64,000 nucleotides of DNA from Coniochaeta sp. PMI_546 (taxonomy: Eukaryota; Ascomycota; Sordariomycetes; Coniochaetales; Coniochaetaceae): the NCBI GenBank assembly GCA_021432605.1, contig MU271149.1:2356001-2420000 (forward strand), in the 5' to 3' direction. Position numbers and translations under genes: made by a program. The notes under the pieces were generated by a model. The model saw nothing but the letters and a program-made list of their open reading frames with translations. It searched no databases and was not told the origin of the DNA. Shown piece by piece: positions 44,097-54,922 of this stretch; positions within the stretch are counted from its first letter, which is position 1; each line of letters begins with the position of its first letter.

Positions 44097-46695
44097 TCAC
44101 TTCCGGTGGTCCAGCCGTTTCTGCCTCAAAAGAAGAGTGCCACCCAGCCCAGTCAACGAAAATATCAGGGAAAGACCTGCGTACACCGCTCGTCAGTATT
44201 TTTGTCGGGCAAAGACTCAGCCGTACCCGGCGCAACTTAAAAACTTACCGTGACTATACCACAGGCCGTCGACGTAAGCACCAACAACAGCTTGTCGCAA
44301 GGTGCCATGTGTTCTGCTGACGTAGCCCACGTCCGATATTGCTTTAGCTATGACCTGTTGTGCCCAAAGTCAGCAGCGTTTCTCTTCGACCTGAAACCAA
44401 AAGGGCCTCTCTTGGTTCAGTAGCGGATATCCAGCTGGTTACCTTATCTCTCCGGACAGCGTCAAGCCCGAGTTCATCAAGGCGACTCTTCAGACCTATC
44501 CTTAGGAATTGACGCATGGTCGCGCTGGAACTGACGAGGCCAGTCATCATGGAGACCCTTGTTGATAAGTACATCATGGAGACAGCGGGAGCCATGTATT
44601 CTGCATTGACCACAGCTTGTAACGAGATGAACAGGGCGCTCTGCGCAATGCCGGTACCGAAACCTCTGTGAGACCACGTCGTCAGTCTTGGGCCTGATCG
44701 CCGTCGAACCTGGGAACCTTCGAGGCGACTCACCCCGGCATGATGTACAGCGACTCGAGCCAGTTCGTGTTTCCGTGCCATCTCAGCATCAGCAGGAGGT
44801 AACATATGGAGGAAGATATGGTGGCAAAGGTGCACAGGATCTTGTACCGTCCGGATCTAAGGTGATGGTCAGCAACCCGAAACCAGGGCGTACATCTCAA
44901 GCGTTTTGTGCCAGTTGGCTTCGGTTCCAGTCCCATGGTGCTCACCGTTTAATGAAGACTCCGGAAAGCAGGCCACCAAGACAGTTTCCTGCAACGGCAG
45001 GAAACAGGTGTGCGCCAGCCTCTGCGTTCGAGGTTCTCGCTGTGATCTGGAAATACAGTGGAACAGAAAACATCATCTGTCAAAGTGACATAGTCGTGGT
45101 TAGCTCAACAGCGGGGAAAAAGCTACCAGGGCACAATGAAAAGCGTGCGTACTCCAATCTGGGCGGCGCCCTGCAAGCCAAGGATCACATATGACAGGAC
45201 AGCATCCCGGTTGTGGAATATCTCCAGCGGGATAATAGGCTCTTCTGTGCGCTTTTCGACAGCAATGAAGATGAGGAGGAGAACAAGGCTCGAAGCAAAC
45301 AGGATGGCGATGATGGGATGGCTCCATGGGAGGTGGTCTCCTCCCAACTCGGCCGGAACGAGGAAGGCCAGAATCATCGCGCCGAAGAGGAATGCGCCCC
45401 TGAAGTCGATACGGTGAAGCTGCTGCCAAGCGCTCTTGGAGGACCCTTCTCCAGATTCTGGAGTTACGCGGTTGGTCGTGGATGCAGGCAGACAGATGGC
45501 ACAGAGTATCAATGCAAAGCCCACCACCGGGGTCTGCCCAAGGAACGACCTACGTGCGTTGACGAGAGCCGAGTTAGCCAACGCCGCCGGTGTCCAACAG
45601 GACGGAGATGATAGACGTACCAACGCCAGCCGATTACATCGGCGAGCCATCCTCCCAGAGGGCCGCCGAGGCTTCTCCCGGTTGTAGCGGCAATATTCAC
45701 CCACGAACGCCATTGAGCTACATCGCGTATAGGGACAAGATCTGGTGAATGTTATCAGATACCACTGCTTCTGTGTCGTCCTCGCCCAGGGGACCAGGAG
45801 AAGGCCGCACTCACCTGTGATAAGAATAGACACGAGGACTGTCATTCCAGAGCTACCCGCCCCGGATATCACGCGGCCGAGGATAACCTGCAACATGGAC
45901 TGGCCCAGGCCGCTTCAAAAGTCTGTCAGCCACACGCCAGACCATGATTTGCCCTGGATTCTCACTCACACTATCGCGCTGTTTAAGTCCACTAATTAGC
46001 TGCTGTACTAACATCTCATGTGGTCGACCTGAACTAACCAGCCAAGCGCGAAGATCGCGTATGCAAGGAGAATGACAGCCTTCCTGCCATAGATATCACT
46101 GAGTTTTCCATACTGCTCGAAGCGTCAGCGGCCATCCCCGATATAGGGCACATCTTTGTTCGGGACAGGACGGCCTTACAAGTGGCTGTGTAACGGCCCC
46201 GGCAAGCGCAAACCCCGTAATCAACCACGTCGAGTTGGCCAGGTCGTTGAAGTCGGATGCGATCAGAGGGTGCGTAGCCATGACGATGGATCCGTCAATC
46301 TCGGCAACAAGGATACCTGGCGATTGCGCAACATTTTTTAGCATACTGCAGTGAGGCGACCAAAGGGGTCTCAGATCTTCAGGGTCTTCAGGGTCCTCGT
46401 GGGTGTGAACCTGGCCACAGACAACGGAAACAAACATACCGATAAGCAGAATTGAAATGGTCTTTGCGACATGTCTGCGAGACGACAGCTCCTTGGAAAT
46501 GTCGCCGACATCCTCTACTCGAGGAGCCGTTTCTGCATCGACTTCCGGTGTGCTCGCAGTCGACAGATGCGACGACAAGTCCGAAGATACGGACGACACT
46601 TCGCTTCCGCCATATGGATTTGCATCAGATGCTTTCAAGAGAGGAGAACTTTCAGAAGATGACTCTACTGTCGTGACCTGAGAGTTGAATGCCAT
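44097..46695 (-). CDS. MFS transporter, DHA2/vacuolar amino-acid permease type
   Basis: Eleven exons: 46695-46440, 46316-46180, 46112-46039, 45912-45815, 45741-45621, 45549-45135, 45076-44946, 44856-44734, 44665-44443, 44354-44249 and 44176-44097, about 587 aa. An acidic Ser-rich cytosolic N terminus (residues 1-75) precedes 14 expected spans. Diagnostic text: ILLIGILVAEIDGSIVMATH, the motif A loop GKLSDIYGRK, QVILGRVISGAGSSGMTVLV, and SVPLYFQITARTSNAEAGAH. The order matches Vba/Fnx-type vacuolar basic amino-acid or drug:H+ antiporters. The ligand is unknown. Two details are less sure: the junction after the third exon, where relatives have about three extra residues, and the donor after 45135 (GTGCCC), the only one that avoids a stop and keeps FIMMFSVPLYFQ. 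It is divergent to the arylsulfatase. Confidence 0.85.
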
Positions 46696-47285
46696 TATCA
46701 AATGATGGCACTTTCTCAGTTCCAAGTGTCGGCCCAGGAATCTACACTTCTCGACATTACTGAAATTTACTCAAGTTATCGTGGTCCCTCCCTCAGTCTT
46801 TTGAGTCACACATTGAGCTGCCGCCGAAATCGCGTAATCGTTAAGACCCAGTCCAGAATGTTGCCCCTCGGCCCAGGCCGATGGATCCAGACATTTTCAG
46901 ACATTGCGCTGCATTCTGTAATGAGGGCACCCGAGTTTCAAGGCAGTCGTTACGGGAAAGCCCGCCGAGTGTGACGTGGGGGTTAAACAGACCGACATCC
47001 GAGTGTCATTTGGAGACACCTTCTTTTGCAATATGCCCCGTTATCACGCAATCAACATCGCCAAACAAAGCTCAAGAGTCTCGACCGCAGTGTCAATTGA
47101 CAGTGAAGCGATGTAGCGGCCATTGACCACGAGAGGTACTAGCTATATATCCAAGGCTAGACCTCTGCGACTGCAACATTTACATCCGTCGCTATTCATC
47201 GACAGGAGAAACTGGTCTGGACAGGTACTTCTGACTGCAATTTGTAGAAGCATCTGGGCCATTGCACCGGAGCAAGGGTCTCACA
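46696..47285. other. Shared divergent promoter of MFS and arylsulfatase genes
   Basis: 590 bp between the two start codons. I looked for a Cys3/MetR-type sulfur-regulatory palindrome and did not find a clear one. Confidence 0.4.
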
Positions 47286-49188
47286 ATGAAGCTCTGGCTT
47301 GCTATCCAGCTCTTGTCCCTCCGCCTTTCTGGCGCTTCCTTGACAGGTGCAGAGCAAGCACGACTTGGAGTGCCTGAAGCTGAGATACCTCTGGCGCGGA
47401 CGAAGCCAAATATCGTCTTCATCATCACTGACGACCAAGATCTACATTTGCAGTCACTGGACTACCTGCCCTATGTTAAGAAGCATTTGATCGACAAGGG
47501 TCTATTCTACAAGAGACACTATTGCACTACTGCTCTCTGTTGTCCTTCGCGAGTGTCGTTATGGACGGGAAAGCAAGCACATAACACCAACGTGACAGAC
47601 GTCAGTCCTCCATACGGTAGGTCATTGCCCTGTGTGCCCCTGCTTAAAACGAACACATTTCTCACAGCTTGGGCGTTCAGGCGGCTACCCGAAATTCGTT
47701 AAGCAAGGGTTCAATGAAGCTTACCTTCCAGTATGGCTTCAGAATGCGGGCTACAACACCTACTATACCGGAAAACTCTTCAATGCGCACACGGTTGAGA
47801 ACTATAATTCACCCCATGTGCAAGGATGGACCGGGTCTGACTTTCTGTTGGATCCCTTCACCTACATGTACCTCAATGCCACGTACCAGCGAAACAAGGA
47901 CGCCCCTGTTAGCTATGAGGGACAGCACTCTGTCGATGTCCTGGCAGGAAAGGCCTTGGGCTTCTTGGACGAAGCTGCTGAAGGCGACCGTCCTTTCTTC
48001 CTTGCCATCGCGCCAGTTGCGCCACATAGCAACGTCGAGATCAAGAACATTGGCCCCAACTCGAACGATGTACGGGACGCCAAATTCTCAGCGCCCATTC
48101 CGCTCAAACGGCACGAGAATCTCTTCAAGGATGTCAAAGTCCCCAGAACAGACAACTTCAACCCCGACAGCCCGTCAGGAGCGAACTGGGTACGCCGCCT
48201 ACCCCAACAGAGTCAGGAGAATGTCGACTACAATGACCACTTCTACCGTCAACGACTGAGGACGCTGCAAGGTGTTGACGAACTGGTCGACGAAGTCTTC
48301 AAGAAGCTGGAAGAGCACGACCTACTAGACAACACGTATGTCTTCTACACCACGGACAACGGCTATCACATTGGCCAACACCGACTCCAGCCCGGTAAGG
48401 AATGTGGTTTCGAAGAGGATATCAATATCCCTCTCATCGTTCGGGGACCCGGCGTGCCTGCGGGGGAAGTTGCCGATGTTGTCACCACTCATATAGACCT
48501 CGCCCCGACAATCCTGGATCTAGCTGGAGCACCTATCAGGGCCGAATTTGATGGAGATGCCATACCTCTCAGCCAGAGACACTTGCAGGACGCGGCCAAG
48601 TTCCGGCACGAGCATGTCACGGTCGAGTACTGGGGCTTTGCTGCGGCAGAGGGGGATTATTTTGACGGCAGCCGTATCATCGTAAACAACACTTACAAGG
48701 CCCTGCGGGTCATCAGCAAGAACTACAACTTCTACTACTCGGTGTGGTGCACGAACGAGCATGAACTGTATGATCTCAAAGTAAGTGCGCAAACAGGTCA
48801 ACCCCGACGGAGAGGACACTAACAGAAGGAGTAGACGGACCCTCAGCAGTTGAAGAACTTGCTGCATGCCGACGAAAACAGCCCGGAGAGGCTTCTCGGA
48901 CTTCCGTTAACGAAGGTAGTCGCTCGACTGGACTCGTTGCTGTTCGTCCTCAAGTCGTGCAAGGGGCAGACTTGCGTTCGCCCGTGGCAAGCCCTCCACC
49001 CAGCTGGCAATGTCCAGAACCTGCACGACGCGCTAGCACCTCGATTTGACGACTTTTACGAGACTCAACAGAAGAAAGTGCGGTACGATCGGTGCGAGCT
49101 GGGACAGATTCTTGATGCCGAAGGCCCTCAGTTCGAGCGTGATGGCCTTGTCTATCGTCACAATGCACGGTGGGATAACTGGGTCTAA
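47286..49188 (+). CDS. Secreted arylsulfatase
   Basis: Exons 47286-47616, 47681-48780 and 48835-49188 encode 594 aa. A signal peptide is likely (MKLWLAIQLLSLRLSGASL). The sulfatase fold opens with KPNIVFIITDDQD, which supplies metal-binding Asp residues. The formylglycine motif C-x-P-x-R is present as CCPSR in CTTALCCPSRVSLWTG, and its first Cys would be converted to formylglycine. Later come YYTGKLFN, FFLAIAPVAPHS and YTTDNGYHIGQHR (metal and substrate residues). The enzyme releases sulfate from aryl or sugar sulfate esters outside the cell. Splicing after DLK and before TDPQQLKNLL is supported by frame and by the usual sulfatase C-terminal text. Confidence 0.92.
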
Positions 49189-50853
49189 GGACTCCCCCCC
49201 TGTCTTGAACGAGCGCAAAGCGAAGTGTTTGGGAGTATGTTGCGCGGCAAGTAAAGTACTAGCGTTTCCACAAGGAAAAATGTTTAGGCTTTCAGAAGAC
49301 GAAAAGAAGAGAAGTAATCGGCGTTTCTCATGATAAAATTGATTGATCCTTGGGTGGACGAGCTGCGTCAATCGTGACGGACTTGGGCGGCACCCAGTTT
49401 CAAGCCATAAACCTCGTGCTTGCTGTTCATGTAACACAAAGATGAGTGTGAGTCATCCATAGGAACACCATGGTAGCCTCAGCTCGCCTTTTAGATGAGA
49501 TGTCAGTCCTACATACTGGCTCAAACGTGGAACGGCAAGGTGGCGCTGGGTGGCTTCTGTGAGCATACTGCTACTCTCGAGAAAAGGTGAAGCACCTGTA
49601 CCCTCCCACGGTGGGTCTAAGCGTCGTCTGGCACACGTGTCAATGGCGGGGTCCCCTTGTCGGGCGGGTGAGTCGTGGAGGGCAGGGGTGCAGGTCTAGC
49701 AGCCCCAAGTCGACTTGCCCTGATGAGCTCCCGGATTTCCAGCTCAGCCTTATCGGTTTGGAAGATGTACATACCATGCCAATGTCACCTCTGACACCGA
49801 GCGCGGCGCTCCCTGTATATTACGTTGTGTGTGATGCAAAGACAACTATAAAGCCAACAGTGGAACATGCAAGACAGAAAAGTCAGCCCCACAACAGCCC
49901 GCCTGCTGTAGGAATATTGAACACGGTGGATTGTGATGGAGCGGATAACGTCAAGGTCGGTTTCTATACGTGTAGTCCACACTGGGGGATTTCCAAGTTT
50001 TGGAGGTGCGGCAACGGAAGTATGGTCGCTAACCGGGACCGACCCGTATTATACCACCCACGGACAGCCTGGCCAAGTCCTACAGTCATGCACTGGAACG
50101 AACTTCGGCGACGACCAGGCAGCCCAAGGCCAATTTGAGGCCAGGCTGCGTAAGTTCTGGCATGGTAGTGGCTGATACACCGTCCAGAGAGAGCGTTGTT
50201 GTGCTTGGTGAGGCTGAACTTCGCCACGCTCTGGCACCCTGATTCGAGGCCGGTTGGAGAAATGACCAATCAATGCTCCTGTGCCATGCTCACTTTCGGT
50301 GAGCACTGTACACACCCATCAGGCAGTATGCCTTGCCCATTTACTGCCTCTCCAAGTGACCTTTGTGTCGCTGAGTTGGACCTCTGCAGAGTGCCACAAA
50401 GGACCTTCGTGCTGGAGGTAGGCGAAAGTTCTTTGTCGGTTCCCTCGACTGAGGTTGTGCAAGATGTTGGCATGCAGCAAGATCGTGCTTCTGCCTGGTG
50501 TGCAATGCGCAATTCGTAACAAGACCCAAGGCGCCGCTCACACGACTTACACACTCTTCAATCAACCGTTCGTCTTGTCAACCACCACTGACATCTCCTA
50601 CATATACTGCGCTAAGACCTTGACTGTGCATTACTTGCATGAACTCCGAAAACTTAACCACTAAAACCCAAGGCCTTGCTACCCCCTAACTCACCCCATT
50701 TAGTCAAAGTCTGTTGTTGCCCGGAGTCTAATCCAGCATATTTCGTTTCAGCACTTCAGGCCCATCGATCCATTCTCCATTGAGCCCCAGACACCAGCCA
50801 GCCCCTTCTCTGCTTCAGCTTACGTATCGCCAAGTACTTTGGTCAAAGTCGCC
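49189..50853. other. 1.7 kb gap, nothing recognised
   Basis: Several medium frames on both strands without domains. It contains the promoter of the Cys/His-module gene. Confidence 0.45.
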
Positions 50854-52738
50854 ATGCCTCGTAGACGAGGCCGTTCACCAGTCGCTGAGCGGCCAAGCCG
50901 CTGCGCTGTACAGGGCTGCCAGTCCAAACATGGCCTCAAAAACAAGGGTGGAGCGAATAAGATGTCTATATACTGCAAACATCGTGAGCAAAAAACACTC
51001 CTGTCATTGCCTGAACACGGCAGGCTTGGATATTGGATTGTTGCTAACAGGGTCTTCCGACGTAAAGACACGTGCCATGCCCAAGAGGACCAGATCATTG
51101 GCGGCGGGGACTTCTGTTGTTATCCCAAAGATCCTTCTGACGGCGTCAAGTACTGCAATGCACGTGAGTGAACATGGTCTATCAACCAGCAATGAAAAAT
51201 CCCCAGCTGATAAACGTGATCGTAGACCGAAACTGTGGAGTGCAGGGGTGTCCACAGTCAGGCGAAAACCCTACTCATGAGCTTCCTTGGTTTTGCTTCA
51301 GTCACCAATGCATGGTCGCCAACTGCATCGAGCCACGCTTTGGCGCCTTTCGGTACTGCCGGAGACACATCCCAAGTTGCGACGTGCGAGGCTGCGAAAA
51401 TCCGACCGATGGGCAGAGGCGTTTCTGCCCGACCCATTCGTGCAAGGTCCCGGGTTGCTTGAGTATGGCTCCAGAATATCAACGCTGTGATAGTCACTAT
51501 CCTTGTAGCGTCTTAGATTGCACCCGGTACCGAAGGAGCACGGTGTACTTTTGTGAGTACCACACATGTGGTACACCTCACTGTTCTCAGCTCGCAGAAG
51601 GTGGCCAGAGGTGCAAGCAGCACCTTCCTTGCTCCAGTGAAGACTGCACAATATTGAGGGCACCGGGGAAGGCATTTTGTGCCCGACACAACTGCGAGAT
51701 CGACCGCTGCGTCAATGAGCAGGTCAGCAGAAACCGGTGTGAAGAACATCTGGCCTGCAGCAAGGAAGGATGCGGTGGGTTCCAAATTAGGGACAGATTC
51801 GGAGACGGCATGGCCGGATATTGTGAGAAGCGTGAGTCCTAACCCAGTTGTCAGGCCCCTGATCCTAGGAAGGAAAAATGTCTGACACTTATCCAGATAT
51901 TCCATGTCAGAAGGAGGGCTGCCAGAATTCTGTCCATAGTAACATCGAGGACTTCTGCAAACGCCACAAATGCTGGATCTCTGATTGCTCGTTGGAGCGC
52001 AAAGGCAGTTCTCAATTCTGCCGCCGTCATACCTGCCGCGCCAGCTCATGCAACCAGCCATTGTCCGACCTCGAGGGTCGCGACGCGACGTTTTGTACGA
52101 TACATGAATGCGGAGAGGAACAATGCACGGACAGGGCCCGCAGCCTTGAGGGATACTGCAACCTCCACGGCTGCGCTGTCCAAGAATGTCCAGCAAAGAG
52201 GTCGCAGGTGTCGCAATTTTATTGCGACAGCCACCGCTGCCTAGTCTCCGGTTGCATGGCTGAAGGTGTCTCGCACGGGCAGTACTGTCTTGCTAACCGA
52301 CATGCATGCATTGGGCATGGTTGCCGATCGCGAAGGCTGGAAGACGAAGACGCCAAGGGCTTCTGTCTGACTCACTTCCAAGAAGATGCCGCAGAAAGTG
52401 CCGCCAGCGAGGCCCAGAGTGGCTTCGAGGAGCGGCTTCGTCGAGAAGCAGCCGAGAACGAGCGACTCAGGCGTCACGCCGAGCAGGTACTGCAGCGCGA
52501 GCGCGAACGTGAAGAAGCAGCGACGCGTCGCAGAGCGCGGGACCAGGGAATAAGGGACCAGGGAATAAGGGACCGGGGGAGACGTGGTGAAGAGGAGCAG
52601 GCACGAGCTGCCGCTGCTAGGCTAGCACGTGAAAACTTCCGTAGAGACGAAGAAGAGCGGCGGAGACGCGAGGCCACCGAATGGCGACGGCGTGATGCTG
52701 ATCGATGGCATGAAGACGAGTGGAATGGCGGCTGGTAA
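50854..52738 (+). CDS. Tandem Cys/His zinc-module protein with charged helical tail
   Basis: Four exons, 50854-50983, 51068-51163, 51226-51831 and 51897-52738, give 557 aa. The gene was modelled from splice signals and the module rhythm. From residue 17 to about 455 the protein is almost nothing but a repeated unit C-x4-C-x(8-18)-[FY/R]C-x2-H, joined by one or two residues. I count 18 units, for example CMVANCIEPRFGAFRYCRRH, CDVRGCENPTDGQRRFCPTH and CKVPGCLSMAPEYQRCDSH. Unit 2 is degenerate in its first Cys pair and unit 17 has an extra-long C-to-H spacing. Each unit could hold one zinc ion (CCCH). A roughly 100-residue tail rich in Arg, Glu and Ala follows, probably a long helix, containing a short RDQGI tandem. 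The unit loosely recalls plant WRKY19-like C-x4-C/C-x2-H zinc fingers. Function unknown; nucleic-acid or protein binding is a guess. Confidence 0.85.
52539..52578 (+). repeat. 15-bp coding tandem repeat, about 2.7 copies
   Basis: The unit GGGACCAGGGAATAA is repeated at 52539-52553 and 52554-52568, with a partial third copy. It is in frame and encodes RDQGIRDQGIRDRG in the helical tail of the Cys/His-module protein. Confidence 0.95.
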
Positions 52739-54095
52739 TGATGAGTTTCTGTCAGCTGCCAAGCTCATGTCGCCCAAATTCACTGTCGCGTTATGAAGGA
52801 GCGTAGCAGGGTGAAGCTCAAGGGCTGACCAAAACTTGGAGCGGGATGGCAGTAGCGAGGATGTGCCGAGATAAACTGTTCGATACCAGTGTTAACCAAG
52901 AGATTTAGACTGCTAGATACCCAATAGTTCGATGTGTTCAACTCCCATACACGCTGTCGGTTTAAAATTGTGCGCTGCCTGAGAGGACACTTCCTCAACG
53001 ACGTCAGCGCACCTCGCAGTCTGCAACGGACCTGCCAGTTGAGAAATCATTACTCGTGCTGACGAGCTGGACTCCATCCAAACATTGGTCACTGGGACTG
53101 AGAGTAGGGGCTGTCCAAGGGTTGTCCATTCGGCGGCCAGAGCTTCTAGACGCGAGCTCGTGTCATAGTAGGCAGCGTCTTTGGCCGTTGTCTGACCGAA
53201 CTCAGCATCGTGGCCGTTTGTTGCAGAGACACGATAGAGTCATGAACGTTTTCCAGCCATTGCCCGTCAAGGCTATAATTGTCACAGTCTTTTTAAGCGG
53301 CAATCAGGCTGACTCCTCCTGGAAACCTCAATTCTGTCGCGAGGTCCAGAGGCATGGTGATTTTCTTCAGCATAAACAATCGTTGAACCCATCAAGAGTG
53401 CTTCCAGCGATGCTCGACGGGCCTCTTGGCTGCAGCCGAAGGGTTTGCCGCCCGGGTCGACGTTGGTAGCTAGTCCGTGCCCAGTAAGTGTCTATACATC
53501 GATAATAGATAGCAACTGCCTGGAGTAGCTTCTTATTCTGATTGCGATACCCTTCTTGTGTTCAGCGACGCCTCACGGTCACCGTCTGACCGTGCTGCTT
53601 GGCTATGTTGGCCAAAAGTGGACTCAGTAGGAACAAACGCATGAAGCTATTCAATGGCTCGAAACCGCCGACTCAAGAAGCGTCTGAGAATTTCTTCCAT
53701 GATTGTTTGTATCGAAAAGAACTGCGTCTCGTCGCAACATGCCAATGAGGTTATACAAGGGCGTGCCGTTGTTGTTGTGGATGTTGGGGTCGATGACGCG
53801 ACTAGTCCCGCGGTTAGATTGAAAAGAGAGCGGAGAGTGTAGCGACCATCGGCCTTCTATCGCTCGATGCCAGCAATTCGAGGGAAAGCCTGCAACCCAT
53901 CTAATAACACAGAGCCAGCTTCGCAAGGACATGACATTTGCATACCACAGGAAAGACGGAAGCCACGAGCAACCACGAGCAACAGTGTCTGGGGTGGAAA
54001 ATTCCGGATGACGGAATTATCAATCTGCACTATACTGCCCCATATTTCTTCGGATCAAGTGTGGGGCGGATATCTTGGCAGAATAATTTTTGATC

Positions 54096-54104
54096 TTATC
54101 AGAT
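54096..54104 (-). promoter_or_regulatory. ATCTGATAA siderophore GATA-factor site
   Basis: Perfect match on the minus strand to ATCWGATAA, the core bound by SreA/SRE/Urbs1-type iron-repression GATA factors. About 820 bp before the SidI-like ATG. Confidence 0.7.
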
Positions 54105-54222
54105 GCAGGTGGGCCCCCACCCAGTCCCGACTGTCGTCGCATTTCGCGCAAATGTACATGTACGGTGTAGTGTACCTAAGCGATGGTCGGATCATCTCGT
54201 CGTCTGTTTTCCAGGTTGGAAC

Positions 54223-54231
54223 TTATCTGAT
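54223..54231 (-). promoter_or_regulatory. ATCAGATAA siderophore GATA-factor site
   Basis: Perfect ATCWGATAA on the minus strand, about 690 bp before the SidI-like ATG. Confidence 0.7.
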
Positions 54232-54585
54232 CGAACTAAAGAGATCGAGACCCGTAACAAAATTGGAGAGCCCTGCAGAATCTTCCCAATGGCATTCTCT
54301 GATTGGATTCAGCAATCCGCCTCGGCTGCCGCTTGCCGCACCCTCCTGGTTCGACGGCGCGGACCTCAAACCAACAGCGAACCAGCCGTCCCTTAACGGC
54401 CTCTCGGCATAGGGTTTTTGTCCAGCCCTCGTGTAAGTGTACACGTGTAGGGGACCAAATGACGACATATATCCCCCACAGAGGACACACTGAGACTGGG
54501 CAGTGTGGACCTTCGAAGGTTCCGACACCGGCTTCCCGTTGCGCAATTCAGTTAGGAGCGACAAAGATGAGAAGTGCGAAAAGTC

Positions 54586-54594
54586 TTATCTGAT
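54586..54594 (-). promoter_or_regulatory. ATCAGATAA siderophore GATA-factor site
   Basis: Perfect ATCWGATAA on the minus strand, about 330 bp before the SidI-like ATG, with a one-mismatch copy (ATCTGATTA) immediately downstream on the plus strand. Confidence 0.75.
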
Positions 54595-54922
54595 CATCTG
54601 ATTAGATCCAGCGTGCTTGGCAGCCTCCCTTTGGTAATTTCCGCTCTAGTGTACACGTGTAGCTGTGCTGGAATCAGTCGCCCACATTGAGGAGCACAAA
54701 TGACAGGGGCATGTCTACTGGTTAGATGCATAACAAGGAGGAATACATTGGTACCCAATTGCTCCGAAGCAAAAGCATTACGCAATGGGACCAACGTGTT
54801 GCAGCGGCTTATTCAAGTCCAGTCCGGGTCATCAAGCTCAGCACTCCGAGGTTCCATCCCCCTCAGATCAGCAAAAGGCGAGCCATATACATCTACACCA
54901 TTGATCGTTGAACCAGCGAACT

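Larger units (their letters stand above)
52739..54922. other. 2.2 kb upstream region of the SidI-like gene
   Basis: No coding sequence recognised. Three perfect siderophore-type GATA sites lie here (54096, 54223 and 54586; listed separately). Confidence 0.5.

Noticed and set aside
51168-51225. Start of the Cys/His protein at 51168-51180 inside intron 2
   Set aside because: Upstream exons carry two more modules in perfect rhythm, so the true start is 50854.
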